A stretch of 64,000 nucleotides of DNA from Megalopta genalis. Taxonomy: Eukaryota; Arthropoda; Insecta; Hymenoptera; Halictidae. Positions 63,529-64,000 of this stretch are shown here, piece by piece. The notes under the pieces were generated by a model. The model was not told where the DNA came from, ran no database searches, and was given only the letters and a program-made list of their open reading frames with translations. How positions within the stretch are numbered: the stretch's first letter is position 1; each line of letters begins with the position of its first letter. The position numbers and the translations under genes are program-made. Where the stretch lies: positions 62,001 to 126,000 of the forward strand of contig NW_027476866.1 in assembly GCF_051020955.1 (NCBI RefSeq), in the 5' to 3' direction.

Positions 63529-64000
63529 TAGCTTCAAATTCATGCGAAACACATGATTTAGCTGCAAATCAATGCGATGTAGAAAATTTGGCTTCAAATC
63601 CATGCGAAACAACTGATTTAACAGAAGATAGTTGCGATATAAGTTATATAGATTCAAATGCAGACGAAACAAACGAGATAGCTTCAAATCCAAGCGAAAC
63701 AAATGATTTAGCTTCAAATCAATGCGATGTAGAAGATTTAGCTTCAAATCCACGCGAAACACATGATTTAGCTTCAAATCAATGCCATATAGAAGGTTTA
63801 GCTTCAAATTCGTGCGACACAAATGATATAGCTTCAGATACTTTCGATATAAGAGATATAGCGTCAAATGCAGACCGAACAAACAAGTTAGCTTCAAATC
63901 CATGCGAAAAACATGATCTAGCTTCAAATTCATGCCGAACACATGGATTAGCTTCAAATTCGAGCGAAACAAATGATTTAGCTCCAAATCCAAGCGAATC

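Larger units (their letters stand above)
1..64000. repeat. Continuous 30-bp tandem-repeat (satellite) array filling the window
   Basis: Every 30 bases the core TTAGCTTCAAAT, or a close variant such as ATAGCTTCAAAT, TTAGCTTCATAT or TTAACATCAGAT, recurs. It is followed by a variable half ending in TGCGAAACA, TGCGATGTA, TGCGATATA or GACGAAACA. About 2,100 monomers lie head to tail in one orientation; I saw no inverted segment and no interruption by unique DNA. Consensus GC is about 36%. Monomers of 29, 31 or shorter lengths are scattered, so phase is not constant across the window. Both ends lie inside the array, so its full size is unknown. Class (satellite rather than gene) is inferred from the broken frames and kilobase duplications; the repetition itself is seen directly. 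Confidence 0.97.
30000..64000. repeat. Higher-order repeat family III with 31-bp and stop-bearing monomers
   Basis: This half keeps the A-E order but carries diagnostic variants rare or absent further left. They are a 31-bp E-type monomer (CTTCAAAAACCATGCTATAC), a D/E-type pair containing TTAAAATTCATGCCGAACAC then GGATTAGCTTCAAATTCGTG, the string TTAAAACGCTTGGGATTTAA, and GCCTAACAAATGAT(T)AAGC. These variants travel together in the same order, so the functional repeat unit is kilobase-sized. Copies of the block are scattered through 31-64 kb in shuffled, partly deleted form. No unique sequence was found within it. Confidence 0.8.

Noticed and set aside
1..64000. A CRISPR array (about 30-bp repeats)
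   Set aside because: The 30-bp units abut directly with no unique spacers, and neighbouring units are all variants of one sequence. There is no cas-like gene or leader.
1..64000. Dozens of - strand ORFs of 60-671 codons as real leucine/arginine-rich repeat proteins
   Set aside because: They start at arbitrary repeat ATGs, end at random mutated monomers, and shift frame across the 901-bp, 2,939-bp and 2,200-bp copies. The consensus simply has no stop in that frame. No recognisable domain, signal or splice context supports them.
1..64000. One giant secreted or surface repeat protein on the + strand
   Set aside because: Many in-frame stops (for example TAA near 222, 14,770 and 18,511, TGA at 24,449) and one-base indels break the frame, and several stop-bearing monomers have themselves been duplicated. 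No ATG is present in most of the frame.
1..64000. Telomeric repeat relics (TTAGG or TTAGGC type)
   Set aside because: The recurring TTAGC is part of a 30-bp unit, not a 5-7 bp repeat, and no run of short telomeric motifs was seen.
1..64000. tRNA, rRNA, promoters, terminators or replication origins
   Set aside because: No cloverleaf-like, conserved rRNA or hairpin-plus-T-tract sequence was seen. TATA-like strings such as GATATAAG recur within the monomers and have no specific context.

Overview
The window contains no recognisable gene. From base 1 to base 64,000 it is one uninterrupted tandem-repeat (satellite or minisatellite) array built on a 30-bp monomer, roughly 2,100 monomers in all. 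I found no stretch of unique sequence, no RNA gene, no transposon and no flanking chromosomal sequence on either side. The monomer core, TTAGCTTCAAAT or a one- to three-base variant of it, recurs every 30 bases throughout. The consensus is about 36% GC. An array this long and pure, with nested higher-order repeats and broken reading frames, points to a eukaryotic heterochromatic or satellite block, such as a pericentromere, subtelomere, or sex or B chromosome. The species cannot be told from this sequence. A bacterial giant repeat protein is less likely, because no frame stays open across the array.

The organisation is hierarchical. Five monomer types (A to E here) follow one another in fixed order to make a 150-bp higher-order repeat (HOR). 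Read in the DLASN frame of the + strand they end in QCDVE, PCETN, (D)TCDIS, ADETN and PCETH. In the first 13.6 kb the units pair into about 300 bp. Above that lie kilobase-scale tandem duplications whose copies are nearly identical: 2,939 bp (x2 plus partial copies), 690 bp (x2), 1,320 bp (x2), 901 bp (x3), 1,111 bp, 1,141 bp, 2,200 bp (x2), 1,528 bp, 421 bp, 599 bp, 360 bp and about 1,920 bp (x3 partial). This is the mosaic expected from repeated unequal exchange or replication slippage.

Layout: 1-13.6 kb, HOR family I, marked by the TATCATTTCGAAG monomer and a small palindrome. 13.6-24.4 kb, family II, the cleanest 150-bp HOR, including a 3.3-kb stretch with a completely open + frame. 24.45-24.96 kb, a strongly diverged block. 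25-30 kb, family II-like, with the 901-bp triplication. 30-64 kb, family III, marked by a 31-bp monomer and a stop-bearing monomer (TTAAAATTCATGCCG) rarely or never seen further left.

Because 30 is a multiple of 3, any frame without a stop in the consensus stays open until a mutation breaks it. Two frames do this: a + strand acidic decapeptide frame (D-L-A-S-N-P-C-E-T-N) and a - strand basic/hydrophobic frame (L-K-L-N-H-L-F-R-M-D). Many apparent ORFs result, up to 671 codons with an ATG on the - strand and 1,119 codons without an ATG on the + strand. I treat these as by-products of the repeat. Boundaries were set by eye and are good to about 10-20 bases unless a specific base is named.
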